A stretch of 64,000 nt of DNA, from assembly GCF_000219215.1 (NCBI RefSeq), contig NC_015723.1:2620607-2684606 (forward strand), read 5' to 3'. The DNA is from Cupriavidus necator N-1. GTDB lineage: Bacteria > Pseudomonadota > Gammaproteobacteria > Burkholderiales > Burkholderiaceae. Below, piece after piece: positions 30,708 to 39,328 of this stretch. Under the pieces are notes generated by a model that was not told the origin of the DNA, made no database searches, and was given only the letters and a program-made list of their open reading frames with translations. Made by a program: the position numbers and the translations under genes. Position 1 is the stretch's first letter, and each line of letters opens with the position of its first letter.

Positions 30708-31082
30708 ATGTCAATCGTGCGAGCTGGCAGCAAGGCAGAAGCGCTCAGGCTTCTGGCCTCGGAAGGCGTGCTGGCGCTTGAGCTGGACTACGAGACAGGA
30801 TGGCAGGATGCCGTCGAACTCGGCAGGCTCGGAGAAAAGCGCGGTATCAAGGTGCAGTATCGCGGACAAGAAAGCATCGCCGTCCGTTCCCGCGAAGCCC
30901 TGATCGAAGGGCTGGCCAAACCCAAGGCCACGTTCCGTCAACGCAATCTCTATTGCCAGTTCGATCTGGGCACGCTGGCGGACCATGAACTGCTCGACCT
31001 CGAGGCCAAGGCCACGCGGCTCGGGGACTATATCCTCGCCGGCCACCTGCTGCGCGATGTCGATGGCGTGTGGCCGCAATAA
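30708..31082 (+). CDS. probable SOS-regulated protein of unknown function
   Basis: A 124-residue soluble protein that I do not recognise, MSIVRAGSKAEALRLLASEG onward. The first 20 residues look like a small helical segment, followed by charged alpha/beta sequence and a C-terminal helix. The ATG at 30708 has AGAGG upstream. A canonical LexA box sits immediately before it and no second gene follows, so it seems to be a single-gene SOS unit. AT content and codon use are slightly less GC-extreme than neighbours. Possible roles are damage tolerance or cell-division control, but nothing in the sequence decides. Confidence 0.75.
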   Translation: MSIVRAGSKAEALRLLASEGVLALELDYETGWQDAVELGRLGEKRGIKVQYRGQESIAVRSREALIEGLAKPKATFRQRNLYCQFDLGTLADHELLDLEAKATRLGDYILAGHLLRDVDGVWPQ

Positions 31083-31114
31083 GCGGCTTGCGCGCACGTC
31101 AGACCATTAGAAGA

Positions 31115-31139
31115 GAAAAAAGCCGCCATGCAGGCGGCT
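31115..31139 (-). terminator. terminator between the SOS orphan and the convergent gene
   Basis: Stem AAGCCGCC / GGCGGCTT with loop ATGCA; on the minus strand it ends in six T, so it serves mainly the leftward gene ending at 31185. Confidence 0.8.
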
Positions 31140-31184
31140 TCCGTCACATTGCGCTGAGCCCGTTCTTCGTGCCCGGTGCCCCGG

Positions 31185-31760
31185 TCAATGCCACACCCGC
31201 GTGGCGTTGGCCCAGCGCGCCGCGCACGACGACTGCGCCAAGGCTGCGTCGATCACTTCGTTGGCGGCCTCCGCCGCTGGCACCGCCGCGGCAGTATCCA
31301 GCGCCGCGCGCCACAGCACCGCCGACACCAGCGTCTTGCATTGCCGCCGTTCGCCATGCGCAAGCGCCAGCAGCCGCTCATAGCCGTCCAGCACGATCAG
31401 CCGGTCACCACGGCGCGGATGCAGCGACAGCGTGTAGAGGTGGTCAAACTCGCATTGCAGGCTGCCGCCGTTGACCGCGACCACGATGGCACCCGGCAAC
31501 GCAATGCCGCTGGCCTGGACCTCGCCACGCAGGCGCGCCAGGTGCGCGTGCGCGCGTGGATCGCAGGTGCCGCCCACGCCGCCCGCCATCTCTGCCGGCA
31601 GCGCGCTGAGTGCCATCAACTCGGCCGGCGACACCGCCAGCGTATAGGCCTGCAGCGTGGGACGATAAGTTGCCACCACGGCGCGCAGCCGGTGCGGCGC
31701 GTCGCCATCATGCCCTGCCTGCAGCGGGCTGTCCGGCCCGCGTAACTGCATCGTGTTCAC
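31185..31760 (-). CDS. hypothetical 191-residue protein
   Basis: I do not recognise this protein. It has no signal peptide or membrane helix. The middle (HLARLRGEVQASGIALPGAIVVAVNGG) and DRLIVLDGYERLLAL suggest a globular alpha/beta domain. It lies 33 bp from the acyl-CoA dehydrogenase gene on the same strand and could be its operon partner. Two ATGs lie within four codons. Confidence 0.6.
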   Translation of the reverse strand: MNTMQLRGPDSPLQAGHDGDAPHRLRAVVATYRPTLQAYTLAVSPAELMALSALPAEMAGGVGGTCDPRAHAHLARLRGEVQASGIALPGAIVVAVNGGSLQCEFDHLYTLSLHPRRGDRLIVLDGYERLLALAHGERRQCKTLVSAVLWRAALDTAAAVPAAEAANEVIDAALAQSSCAARWANATRVWH

Positions 31761-31792
31761 GTCGACTCCTGCCGCGCGGGGCGTTTACTGGG

Positions 31793-32950
31793 TCAGTCGC
31801 GCAGCAGTTGCTTGGCGATGATCAACTGCTGGATCTGCGTGGTGCCTTCATACAGGCGCAGCAGGCGCACGTCGCGGTAGAAGCGCTCGGCCTTGTACTC
31901 GGCGATATAACCGGCGCCGCCATGGATCTGCACCGCGCGGTCGGCTACGCGGCCCACCATCTCGGTACAGAACATCTTGGTGCACGAGGCCAGCATGCTG
32001 ACTTCCGGATCGCTCTTGCCGGCGGGCTTGGCATCGTAGCGCTGGGCGCAGTCGCGCACCATCGACAGGCCGGCGTACAGCTCGGCCTGGCTGTCAGCCA
32101 GCATGCCCTGGATCAGCTGGAAGTCGCCGATGGGCTTGCCGAACTGCTTGCGCTCCTTGGCATACGCCACCGCGTCGGTGATCAGGCGATGCGCCATGCC
32201 GCAGGCCAGCGCCGAGAGATGCAGGCGGCCGCGGTCGAGCACCTTCATCGCGGTCTTGAAGCCGACGCCCGGCACGCCGCCGATGATGTTGGCGGCCGGC
32301 ACGCGCGCGTTCTCAAGCACCACGTCGCAGGTCTTGGTGCCGCGCTGGCCCATCTTCTTGTCCGGCTTGCCCAGCGAGATGCCCGGGGTGTCGGCCGGCA
32401 CGATGAAGGACGAGATGCCCGAAGCGCCCGCACCGCCGGTGCGCGCCATCAGCGTGAAGGCGCCGGCGCGCGGCGCGTTGGTGATGAAGCGCTTGGTGCC
32501 GTTGATGACGTAGTGGTCGCCGTCGAGCTCGGCCTTGGTCTGCAGCGAAGCCGCATCGGAGCCGGCGTTCGGCTCGGTCAGCGCGAACGAGATGATCAGC
32601 TCGCCGCTGGCGATGCGCGGCAGGTACTGCTGCTTCTGTTCCTCGGTGCCATCCATCAGGATGCCCTGCGAGCCGATGCCGACGTTGGTGCCGAACACCG
32701 AGCGGAAGGCAAAGGCGGTATGGCCCAGGTCATAGACCACATCGCATTCCTGCGACATCGACAGGCCGATGCCGCCGTAGTTCTCGGGGATGGAGATGCC
32801 GAACAGGCCCATCTCCTTCATGTCCGCGACGATCTCGGCGGGCACGTCGTCGGTTTCCTCCAGCGTGTCTTCGGCGGGCTTCAGGCGTTCGTCGATGAAG
32901 CGCTGCACCGAGGCGCGCAGCAGGGCAAAGGATTCTTGGTCAAGGGCCAT
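31793..32950 (-). CDS. acyl-CoA dehydrogenase
   Basis: A 385-residue flavoprotein that oxidises acyl-CoA to enoyl-CoA, passing electrons to ETF. Family blocks: SFALTEPNAGSDAASLQT (FAD/substrate), YAKERKQFGKPIGDFQLIQ and the C-terminal LYEGTTQIQQLIIAKQLL, whose glutamate is the catalytic base of many members. The ATG at 32950 has GGAG upstream and fits the family start; the frame is open a little further. Short- or branched-chain specificity cannot be read reliably. Confidence 0.93.
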   Translation of the reverse strand: MALDQESFALLRASVQRFIDERLKPAEDTLEETDDVPAEIVADMKEMGLFGISIPENYGGIGLSMSQECDVVYDLGHTAFAFRSVFGTNVGIGSQGILMDGTEEQKQQYLPRIASGELIISFALTEPNAGSDAASLQTKAELDGDHYVINGTKRFITNAPRAGAFTLMARTGGAGASGISSFIVPADTPGISLGKPDKKMGQRGTKTCDVVLENARVPAANIIGGVPGVGFKTAMKVLDRGRLHLSALACGMAHRLITDAVAYAKERKQFGKPIGDFQLIQGMLADSQAELYAGLSMVRDCAQRYDAKPAGKSDPEVSMLASCTKMFCTEMVGRVADRAVQIHGGAGYIAEYKAERFYRDVRLLRLYEGTTQIQQLIIAKQLLRD

Positions 32951-33073
32951 GGTGATTCTCCGGGTCAAGCCAGTGCGTCAGTCTGGCCGCCTATGGTACG
33001 CCGGTCGCGAGATTTGACAATCCACTGAAACTTGGACAGAAGCGTCAATAAAATTTGACAATCGCAGCGGGCC

Positions 33074-34861
33074 TCAACCCCATGTGGCGGATAACAGGCC
33101 CGCCACACCGATGGCCAGCGCCGCCAGCGCATCGCCCGCGATCAGGCCGCCACCGACCAGCGATGCGGTGCTCATGTCCTGCGGCAAACCCTGGGCCGGC
33201 CTTGCGGGTCTGGCCACGGCAGCGGCCAGGCTCGCCATCACTCCGCCGGCCGCCATCCACCCGGCCGCCGCCAGGTTGACGAAGCCACCGAATGACGACG
33301 CATAGGGCGAGGGCAGGATCACCGCATCGAGCAGGAAATCGGCCACCCGCCCGCGCCGGCTGGCTTGCGCAAAGCGCTGCCATGCCGGCCGGCCGAGGAT
33401 GGCCTTGCGCAATACCGCGGTGGCCAGGCCGAGCCCCAGGCCCGTTGCCACCGCCACATGCTGGCCGGCACGGCTTTGCGCCAGCCCGTGCAGCACGCCC
33501 ACGATCTTGTATGTCATGGCCGAGGTCCAGCGCGCCGGCTGCTGGTCGGCCGGCAGGCTGGTCTGGTCCAGCGCCAGCACCGGGTAGGCATGCATGAACA
33601 GCCGTGCCATCGCCACCGCAACCAGCGCACCCACAACGATGCCCGCCACCTGGTAGCCGAACTGCACTATGCGGTCGCTGCCCAGGCGCCAGCCGGTGGA
33701 GCGGTCCTGCTGCATGTCGCTCGCCTCGGCCGTGGCCACCAGCAAGACCGTGGCGGCGATCAGCCCGACATGGGGCGCGCGCAGCCCGGCGGCGGCCATC
33801 AGGATCACGGACAGCACGAAGGCGGATGAGATCGGGTTCTGGTCGACCATGCCGACCGAGATACCGTTGACCAGCGCAAACACTAGCACCAGCAGCACCG
33901 CCATCAGCTGGAAGCCCAACGGCTGGCCGAACCAGGCAACGCCCGCCGCCACCGTGGCCGCGCCCCATAGCAGCGCCCAGGCCGCCACCCAGCCCATGCC
34001 CGGCCCGCGCCGCGGCGCAGAGTGCCGCGGCGCGGGCCCCGCACGCCACTGGCGGCACGCCTGCGCCAGCAGCAAGGCCACATCGACGGCTGCCGCCCCC
34101 ATGATCATGCCCAGGGCTACCAGGAAGGTTGCCTTGCGATAGGGCTCGCCAGTCGCCATCCAGCCCGCGGCGACAAACCACGGGGTCATGGCCCAGCCGG
34201 CCAGCCCGCCCACCAGCGCGGCAATGCCCACGCGCGCGCCGACAATCATCCCCGCGCCGAAGGTCGCAGCCGACAGGTCCAGCGCCGCCAGCCACGGCAT
34301 GCGCGCCGCGCCCAGGCCGCAGCCCAGGCCCAGCGCCATGCCGCCCCCAAGCCGGGCCACCGAACGCCGCAGCAGCGCCGGATCGGTCAGCGCGCGCAGG
34401 ATATTGGCCACGGCCAGCCCCGACGGAAAGGTCAGCTGCATCCGGTCCACCAGCAATGGCGTGTACAGCATGCCCACGCCCACCCCGAACATGCCGATGC
34501 ACAACATGTACAGCACCAGCTGCCACAGCGGCGGCTGCGCCATGCCCAGCCACGCCATCGCCTGCAGCACCACGGCCATGCCGCCCATGCCCGCCACCGA
34601 CGCCGCGGCGGTCTGGATGTAGTTGGCGCCGTGGCGCCCGGGCGCGCCATAGCCCGCCGTCACCACCGAGCCGAGGATGCCCGCCAGCACCTGCCCGCCG
34701 ACAAAGAAGCCCAGCGAGAAATTCATATACGCGGCAGCGATGCCGCCCAGCGGCCCCAGCACCAGCATGCCTGCCGCGCCCAGCAGCACGTGATACTGCC
34801 AGCTGCCCGGCGAGGGCAGCCAGGTGGCACGGGGTGCGGCATCGGTCGGGAGCGTTGGCAT
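33074..34861 (-). CDS. OPT superfamily oligopeptide/metal-complex transporter
   Basis: A 595-residue inner-membrane protein with about fifteen hydrophobic segments. GGIAAAYMNFSLGFFVGGQ near the N-terminus and NILRAL, GWAMTPW, VDQNPISSAF in the middle fit the bacterial OPT (EspB-like/YSL-related) group. These proteins take up oligopeptides or metal chelates with protons. It is alone on its strand between the acyl-CoA dehydrogenase and the divergent monooxygenase. Confidence 0.85.
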   Translation of the reverse strand: MPTLPTDAAPRATWLPSPGSWQYHVLLGAAGMLVLGPLGGIAAAYMNFSLGFFVGGQVLAGILGSVVTAGYGAPGRHGANYIQTAAASVAGMGGMAVVLQAMAWLGMAQPPLWQLVLYMLCIGMFGVGVGMLYTPLLVDRMQLTFPSGLAVANILRALTDPALLRRSVARLGGGMALGLGCGLGAARMPWLAALDLSAATFGAGMIVGARVGIAALVGGLAGWAMTPWFVAAGWMATGEPYRKATFLVALGMIMGAAAVDVALLLAQACRQWRAGPAPRHSAPRRGPGMGWVAAWALLWGAATVAAGVAWFGQPLGFQLMAVLLVLVFALVNGISVGMVDQNPISSAFVLSVILMAAAGLRAPHVGLIAATVLLVATAEASDMQQDRSTGWRLGSDRIVQFGYQVAGIVVGALVAVAMARLFMHAYPVLALDQTSLPADQQPARWTSAMTYKIVGVLHGLAQSRAGQHVAVATGLGLGLATAVLRKAILGRPAWQRFAQASRRGRVADFLLDAVILPSPYASSFGGFVNLAAAGWMAAGGVMASLAAAVARPARPAQGLPQDMSTASLVGGGLIAGDALAALAIGVAGLLSATWG

Positions 34862-34982
34862 GGCGCGGCGCGCGGGCTGAGGCAGTGTGCCTCTTGCGAA
34901 GCATAGGCCAAGGCCGCCCTGCGGCGATGTGCGACTTGTCTCCGACTTTCGCCGGACGGTCGATGCCCGGCCGGGTTAACAC

Positions 34983-35029
34983 TAGTTTCGTGCGCAACCA
35001 TCCGGCCGATATAGTTGCGTACACAACTA
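34983..35029 (+). promoter_or_regulatory. two MarR-type operators upstream of the monooxygenase
   Basis: TAGTTGCGTACACAACTA (35012-35029) has perfect 6-bp arms; TAGTTTCGTGCGCAACCA (34983-35000) is a degenerate copy 29 bp upstream. The strong copy is 27 bp before the monooxygenase start codon. A MarR gene closes the same operon, so autoregulation is likely. Confidence 0.65.
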
Positions 35030-35055
35030 CATCGCAGAGACACCACAGCCCCGCC

Positions 35056-36738
35056 ATGCCAGACTCCACTGCACCCCACGCGGCCGTGCCGCCGGCACCG
35101 CCGCCCTCGTCATCGCGCCCATGGCCGCAGCGCGTGCCGGTACTGATTGCCGGCGGCGGCCCGGTCGGCCTGACGCTGGCCGCGTTGCTGGCGCGACAGG
35201 GCATAGCCGCGCTGGTGGTGGAAGCCGACGACGGCTACTGCGCCGGCAGCCGGGCCATCTGCATGGCGCGGCGTTCACTGGAGATCCTCGGCTGGGTGGG
35301 CGCGGACCGCACCACCATCGAAACCGGCCTGCCGTGGGTAGGCGGGCGCAGCTACTACCGCGATGCCGAGGTGCTGCATTTCCGCATGCCCAGCGAGCCC
35401 GGCGAGCGCTTCGCGCCGATGGTCAATATCCAGCAGTACTACCTGGAGGCCTTCGCCCATGACGCCGCGCTGCACGGCGCCGCGCCGGCGGATGTGCGCT
35501 TCGGCGCGCGCGTGCAGGCAGTGCGCCAGCACGGCAGCGGCGTCGTGGCCGAGATCCAGACAGGCGCAGGCGTGGTGCAGGTCGACGCGCAATGGCTGGT
35601 GGCCTGCGACGGCGGGCGCAGCACCGTGCGCGAGCAACTGGGCCTGCGCATGGAAGGCACCCAGTACGAAGGCCGCTACGTGATCGTCGATATCGTGCAG
35701 AAGACGCGGCGCGAGGTGGAGCGGCTGGCCTGGTTCGACCCGCCCTCCAACCCCGGATCGACCATCCTGATGCACCGCCAGCCTGACGACGTCTGGCGCA
35801 TCGACTACCAGATCCGCGACGACGAAGACCCCGACGAAGCCGTCAAGCCGGAGAACGTGCTGCCACGCGTGCAGAGCCACCTCGACATGATCGGCGAGAC
35901 CGAGCCGTGGCGCCCGCTGTGGATCTCGATCTACAACGCCAAGTGCCTGACGCTGCAGGACTACCGCCACGGCCGCGTGCTGTTCGCCGGCGACGCCGCG
36001 CACCTGGTGCCGATCTTTGGCGTGCGCGGGCTCAACTCCGGGCTGGACGATGCCGGCAACCTGGCCTGGAAGCTGGCGTGGGTGCTGCGCGGCCAGGCGC
36101 CCGACAGCCTGCTCGATTCCTATTCGACCGAACGCGTGCATGCCACGCGGCAGAACATCGCCTACGGGGCCAAGAGCACCGAGTTCATGGCGCCGCCCGA
36201 CTTCGCCTTCCGGCTGATGCGCGAGGCCACGCTGCGTCTGGCGCAGCATGAGCCCGCGGTGCGGTCGCTGATCAATCCGCGGCAGTCCGCACCGATTGCC
36301 TATACGGATTCCGCGCTGAACGGTCCCAGCGACTTTGGCGACGACTGCCCTGGCACCGCGCCCGGCCTGCCCGCGCCGGAAATGCGCGTGGCAGGCCCCG
36401 ACGAGGTCGTGCACCTTACCCAATGCTTCGGCCAACGGTTCACGTTGCTGTACTTCAGCGATGCGCCCACGTTGCCCGAGCCGCTGGCCGCGTTCGCGCA
36501 CGCGCATCCGGACGCCGTGCAGGCACGCGTGGTGGTCACCGGCGGCAACGTCGCCGGCGCCACGGCGCTGGCCGACGTCGCCGGCCAGGCCCACGCCCGC
36601 TACGGCGCACGACCCGGCACGCTCTACCTCATCCGCCCCGATGGCTATGTCCTGGCACGCTGGCGCGAACCGTCATGGGACGCCGTGCGCGCCAGCCTCG
36701 ACCCCCTGTTGCAAACCGGAGCCCGACATGCAAGCTGA
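35056..36738 (+). CDS. FAD-dependent aromatic monooxygenase (PheA/TfdB/MhpA type)
   Basis: A 560-residue flavin hydroxylase. The GGGPVGLTLAALLARQG dinucleotide fold lies at about residues 34-50, the DG motif as CDGGRSTVRE, and the GDAAHLVPIFGVRGLNSG motif closes the FAD domain. The C-terminal 170 residues form the thioredoxin-like domain of this class. It inserts one oxygen into a phenolic ring with NAD(P)H. Small partner DUF2783 and a MarR regulator follow, so it is probably an inducible step of aromatic degradation. The substrate is unknown. Confidence 0.9.
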   Translation: MPDSTAPHAAVPPAPPPSSSRPWPQRVPVLIAGGGPVGLTLAALLARQGIAALVVEADDGYCAGSRAICMARRSLEILGWVGADRTTIETGLPWVGGRSYYRDAEVLHFRMPSEPGERFAPMVNIQQYYLEAFAHDAALHGAAPADVRFGARVQAVRQHGSGVVAEIQTGAGVVQVDAQWLVACDGGRSTVREQLGLRMEGTQYEGRYVIVDIVQKTRREVERLAWFDPPSNPGSTILMHRQPDDVWRIDYQIRDDEDPDEAVKPENVLPRVQSHLDMIGETEPWRPLWISIYNAKCLTLQDYRHGRVLFAGDAAHLVPIFGVRGLNSGLDDAGNLAWKLAWVLRGQAPDSLLDSYSTERVHATRQNIAYGAKSTEFMAPPDFAFRLMREATLRLAQHEPAVRSLINPRQSAPIAYTDSALNGPSDFGDDCPGTAPGLPAPEMRVAGPDEVVHLTQCFGQRFTLLYFSDAPTLPEPLAAFAHAHPDAVQARVVVTGGNVAGATALADVAGQAHARYGARPGTLYLIRPDGYVLARWREPSWDAVRASLDPLLQTGARHAS

Positions 36739-36907
36739 AGACCTCGACCTCGCCTACACCCGCCTTTGCGAGGCCATGGGCCGTGCCGGCGAAGCGCACA
36801 CCCCGCTGCTATTGGCAATGGTGTGCCTGGGCCTGATGAGCCGGCAGGAGGCGCTGGCGCCGGTGCTGGCGCTGATCGACGAAGCCGAGGCGCACAGCCG
36901 GCAATAG
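36728..36907 (+). CDS. DUF2783 family small protein
   Basis: A 59-residue helical protein (MQAEDLDLAYTRLCEAMGRA onward) that overlaps the end of the monooxygenase gene by 11 bp. The size, sequence pattern and position next to a PheA/TfdB-type hydroxylase fit DUF2783, whose role is unknown. Tight coupling suggests it acts with the hydroxylase. Confidence 0.7.
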   Translation: MQAEDLDLAYTRLCEAMGRAGEAHTPLLLAMVCLGLMSRQEALAPVLALIDEAEAHSRQ

Positions 36908-36951
36908 GGAACATAGGACACTAGAATGCCGACGCCTGACAAGGACACGCC

Positions 36952-37422
36952 ATGAAGCCACTGCCACGCCTCGAACAGTTCCTGACCTACCGCCTGCACC
37001 AGGTCAACAAGCTCAGCGACAAGGACAGCGCCGCCGCCTACCTGGAGCAATGCGGCCTGCCGCTCAGCGAGGGCCGCTGCCTGGCCGCGATCGGCGCCTT
37101 TGCGCCGCTGTCGGTCAACGAGCTGGCGCAGGGCGCCAACCTGACCAAGGGCCAGGCCAGCCGCTCGGCGCAGGCGCTGGTGGCGCGCGGGCTGGTCAGC
37201 AAGGAGGCCAGCGAGGCCGACGGGCGCGGCGTGGTGCTGTCACTGACTGCACAGGGCAAGCCGCTCTACCGGCAGGCGATCGCGATGATCGCCAGGCGCA
37301 ATGCGGAGATCTTCGGCTGCCTGAGCGACGCCGAACAGGCGCTGCTGGGCAGCCTGCTCGACCGGCTGGTCGCGCACGCCGGCCAGCAGCACGAAGACGG
37401 CGCCGAAGACGCCGGCGCCTGA
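36952..37422 (+). CDS. MarR-family transcriptional regulator
   Basis: A 156-residue winged helix protein: LSVNELAQGANLTKGQASRSAQALVARGLV is the recognition helix region, followed by the wing ADGRGVVLSLTAQG. It ends the monooxygenase-DUF2783 operon and probably represses it through the TAGTTG-N6-CAACTA operators, released by an aromatic ligand. The C-terminal 12 residues are acidic and likely disordered. Confidence 0.9.
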   Translation: MKPLPRLEQFLTYRLHQVNKLSDKDSAAAYLEQCGLPLSEGRCLAAIGAFAPLSVNELAQGANLTKGQASRSAQALVARGLVSKEASEADGRGVVLSLTAQGKPLYRQAIAMIARRNAEIFGCLSDAEQALLGSLLDRLVAHAGQQHEDGAEDAGA

Positions 37423-37426
37423 GCCT

Positions 37427-37882
37427 TCAGCGGCGCAGGTTGTCCACCTGCACGCGTGCGCCATCGCGGCGCGCGGCGTCGGCCACCTCATTGGTGACCA
37501 CGGTCTGGCCGATCGGCGCCAGCGCAATGCCGGCCAGCTTCAGGTGCTGGATCGCAAACGGAATGCCGATGATGGTCACGAAGTTGGCGACCGCCGCCAT
37601 CACGTGGCCGATGGCCAGCCACACGCCGGCAACGACAAACCACAGCACATTGCCGACCAGCCCCAGCGCACCGGTGCCGACATCGTCGCGCCCGGTCAGC
37701 TCGCGCCGGCTGATGGCCTGCTTGCCGAACGGGAAGAACGTGAACGTGCCGATCACGAAGCAGGCCTTGCCCCAGGGGATCCCGATGATCGAGATAAAGG
37801 CCAGCAGCCCGGCCAGCCACCACGCCAGGCCCATGACCACGCCGCCAAGGATGAACCAGAGGAAGTTGCCGATTGCGCGCAT
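37427..37882 (-). CDS. yccF: YccF family inner-membrane protein
   Basis: A 151-residue protein with two YccF repeats: FLWFILGGVVMGLAWWLAGL followed by ITIIGIPWGKACF-like sequence, repeated as NVLWFVVAGVWLAIGHV and VTIIGIPFAIQHLKLA. The role of YccF is unknown. It is convergent with the MarR gene (4 bp between stops). The first copies of the origin-type repeat lie behind its start region. Confidence 0.88.
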   Translation of the reverse strand: MRAIGNFLWFILGGVVMGLAWWLAGLLAFISIIGIPWGKACFVIGTFTFFPFGKQAISRRELTGRDDVGTGALGLVGNVLWFVVAGVWLAIGHVMAAVANFVTIIGIPFAIQHLKLAGIALAPIGQTVVTNEVADAARRDGARVQVDNLRR

Positions 37883-37969
37883 GCCGTTCGTTCACGAGTG
37901 AGGAAGAGAACACGCATGATACGCAATGGTGTTGTGCCGGCATGGCGGCGAGGGGGTCGTGGCCGCAAA

Positions 37970-37987
37970 GCGTACCCGTTTCTGCGT
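37970..37987 (-). repeat. outlying copy of the 18-bp origin-type repeat
   Basis: Perfect copy of ACGCAGAAACGGGTACGC (minus orientation), intergenic between yccF and the 2-hydroxyacid dehydrogenase. It shares CAAAG and GCCT flanks with the copy 135 bp away. Confidence 0.9.
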
Positions 37988-38104
37988 GCCTTGCCGGGAC
38001 CGGCTGAACGGCGTCGCCGGTCCTTCGGGAAACGCGTTCGAGCCTTGTTTATAGGCATATTGCACTCTGCAAGGCCGGTCGCAAACCCCGCTTCCGCAGG
38101 CAAA

Positions 38105-38122
38105 GCGTACCCGTTTCTGCGT
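38105..38122 (-). repeat. outlying copy of the 18-bp origin-type repeat
   Basis: Perfect copy in minus orientation, second of a pair 135 bp apart in the same 386-bp gap. No other feature is visible in this gap apart from the promoters of the flanking genes. Confidence 0.9.
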
Positions 38123-38268
38123 GCCTCCGCGCGTGCTGGCGCCTTCGGCAAGCACGACGCCGCAGCGCTAGAATGTGACGCTGGCCCGCTATCCGCGCGC
38201 CAGCCCCCTGGGCAGCCAACACGCTGTCACCCTTCTCCGACTCCACCGTCTACTCCGCTGTCCCCGCC

Positions 38269-39204
38269 ATGAAGCCCACGCTGCTGATCCTGACCCAGAT
38301 CGCTACCCACCACCGCGACGCCATTGCCGAACGATTCGAGATCCTCTATGCGCCGGACGCGGAAGGCCGCGCCGCGCAGATCGCCACGCAGGGCGAACGC
38401 ATCCGCGCGGTACTGACCATCGGCTCCACCGGCCTGACCGCGGCGGAGATCGACGCGATGCCGGCACTGGAACTGGTGTGTGCGCTGGGCGCGGGCTTCG
38501 AGAATATCGCCGTGGCCCACGCCCGCGCACGCGGCATCGCCGTGGCCAATGGTGCCGGCACCAACGACAGCTGCGTGGCCGACCACGCCTTCGCGCTGCT
38601 GCTGGCGACCGTGCGCGCCGTGCCGCAACTGGACGCGGCCACGCGCGCCGGCACCTGGCGCACCGCGCTGCCGCTGCGGCCCAATGTCTCGGGCAAGCGG
38701 CTGGGGATCGTTGGGCTAGGCACCATCGGCAGGCGTATTGCCCGGCGCGGCGAAGGCTTCGACCTCGAGATCGGCTATCACAACCGCAAGCCGCGCGAAG
38801 ACGCGGGGTACCGGTACTTCGACAGCATCGGCGCGCTGGCCGCGTGGGCGGACTACCTGGTGATCGCCACGCCGGGCGGGGCGGGTACGCGGCACCTGGT
38901 CGATGCAAGCGTGCTGGCGGCGCTGGGGCCGGCCGGGTTCCTCGTCAATATCGCGCGCGGCAGCGTGGTGGATACCGAGGCGCTGGCTTCAGCGCTGCGC
39001 GCCGGCAAGCTTGGCGGGGCTGGGCTGGATGTCTATGAGAGCGAGCCGGCGCCGCCGGTGGTGTTGTTCGACTGTCCTAACGTCGTGCTGACACCGCATG
39101 TGGCAGGCTGGTCGCCGGAGGCCATCACGGCGTCCGTGATGCAGTTCCTGGAGAATGCGCGGCGGCATTTTGCGGGGGAGGGGGTGTTGACGCCGGTGGG
39201 GTGA
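38269..39204 (+). CDS. D-isomer-specific 2-hydroxyacid dehydrogenase
   Basis: A 311-residue NAD(P)-dependent enzyme of the glyoxylate/hydroxypyruvate reductase group. The Rossmann motif GLGTIGRRIARRGEGF lies at about 145-160; catalytic Arg in NIARGSVVD, Glu in DVYESEP and His in LTPHVAGWS are present. It reduces a 2-keto acid to the D-2-hydroxy acid. The gene is single; 100 bp upstream are repeat copies. Confidence 0.9.
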   Translation: MKPTLLILTQIATHHRDAIAERFEILYAPDAEGRAAQIATQGERIRAVLTIGSTGLTAAEIDAMPALELVCALGAGFENIAVAHARARGIAVANGAGTNDSCVADHAFALLLATVRAVPQLDAATRAGTWRTALPLRPNVSGKRLGIVGLGTIGRRIARRGEGFDLEIGYHNRKPREDAGYRYFDSIGALAAWADYLVIATPGGAGTRHLVDASVLAALGPAGFLVNIARGSVVDTEALASALRAGKLGGAGLDVYESEPAPPVVLFDCPNVVLTPHVAGWSPEAITASVMQFLENARRHFAGEGVLTPVG

Positions 39205-39328
39205 GGGGCAAGCTTTTGCATTGGCCAACGGTACGCCGTCGCTCTTGGCATGCGTGGGCTGTTTCGCTGGCATAGCCGGCGACCTACTTTCTGTCCGAGC
39301 GACAGCAGCCCAACCAGCAGCTCAAGAC

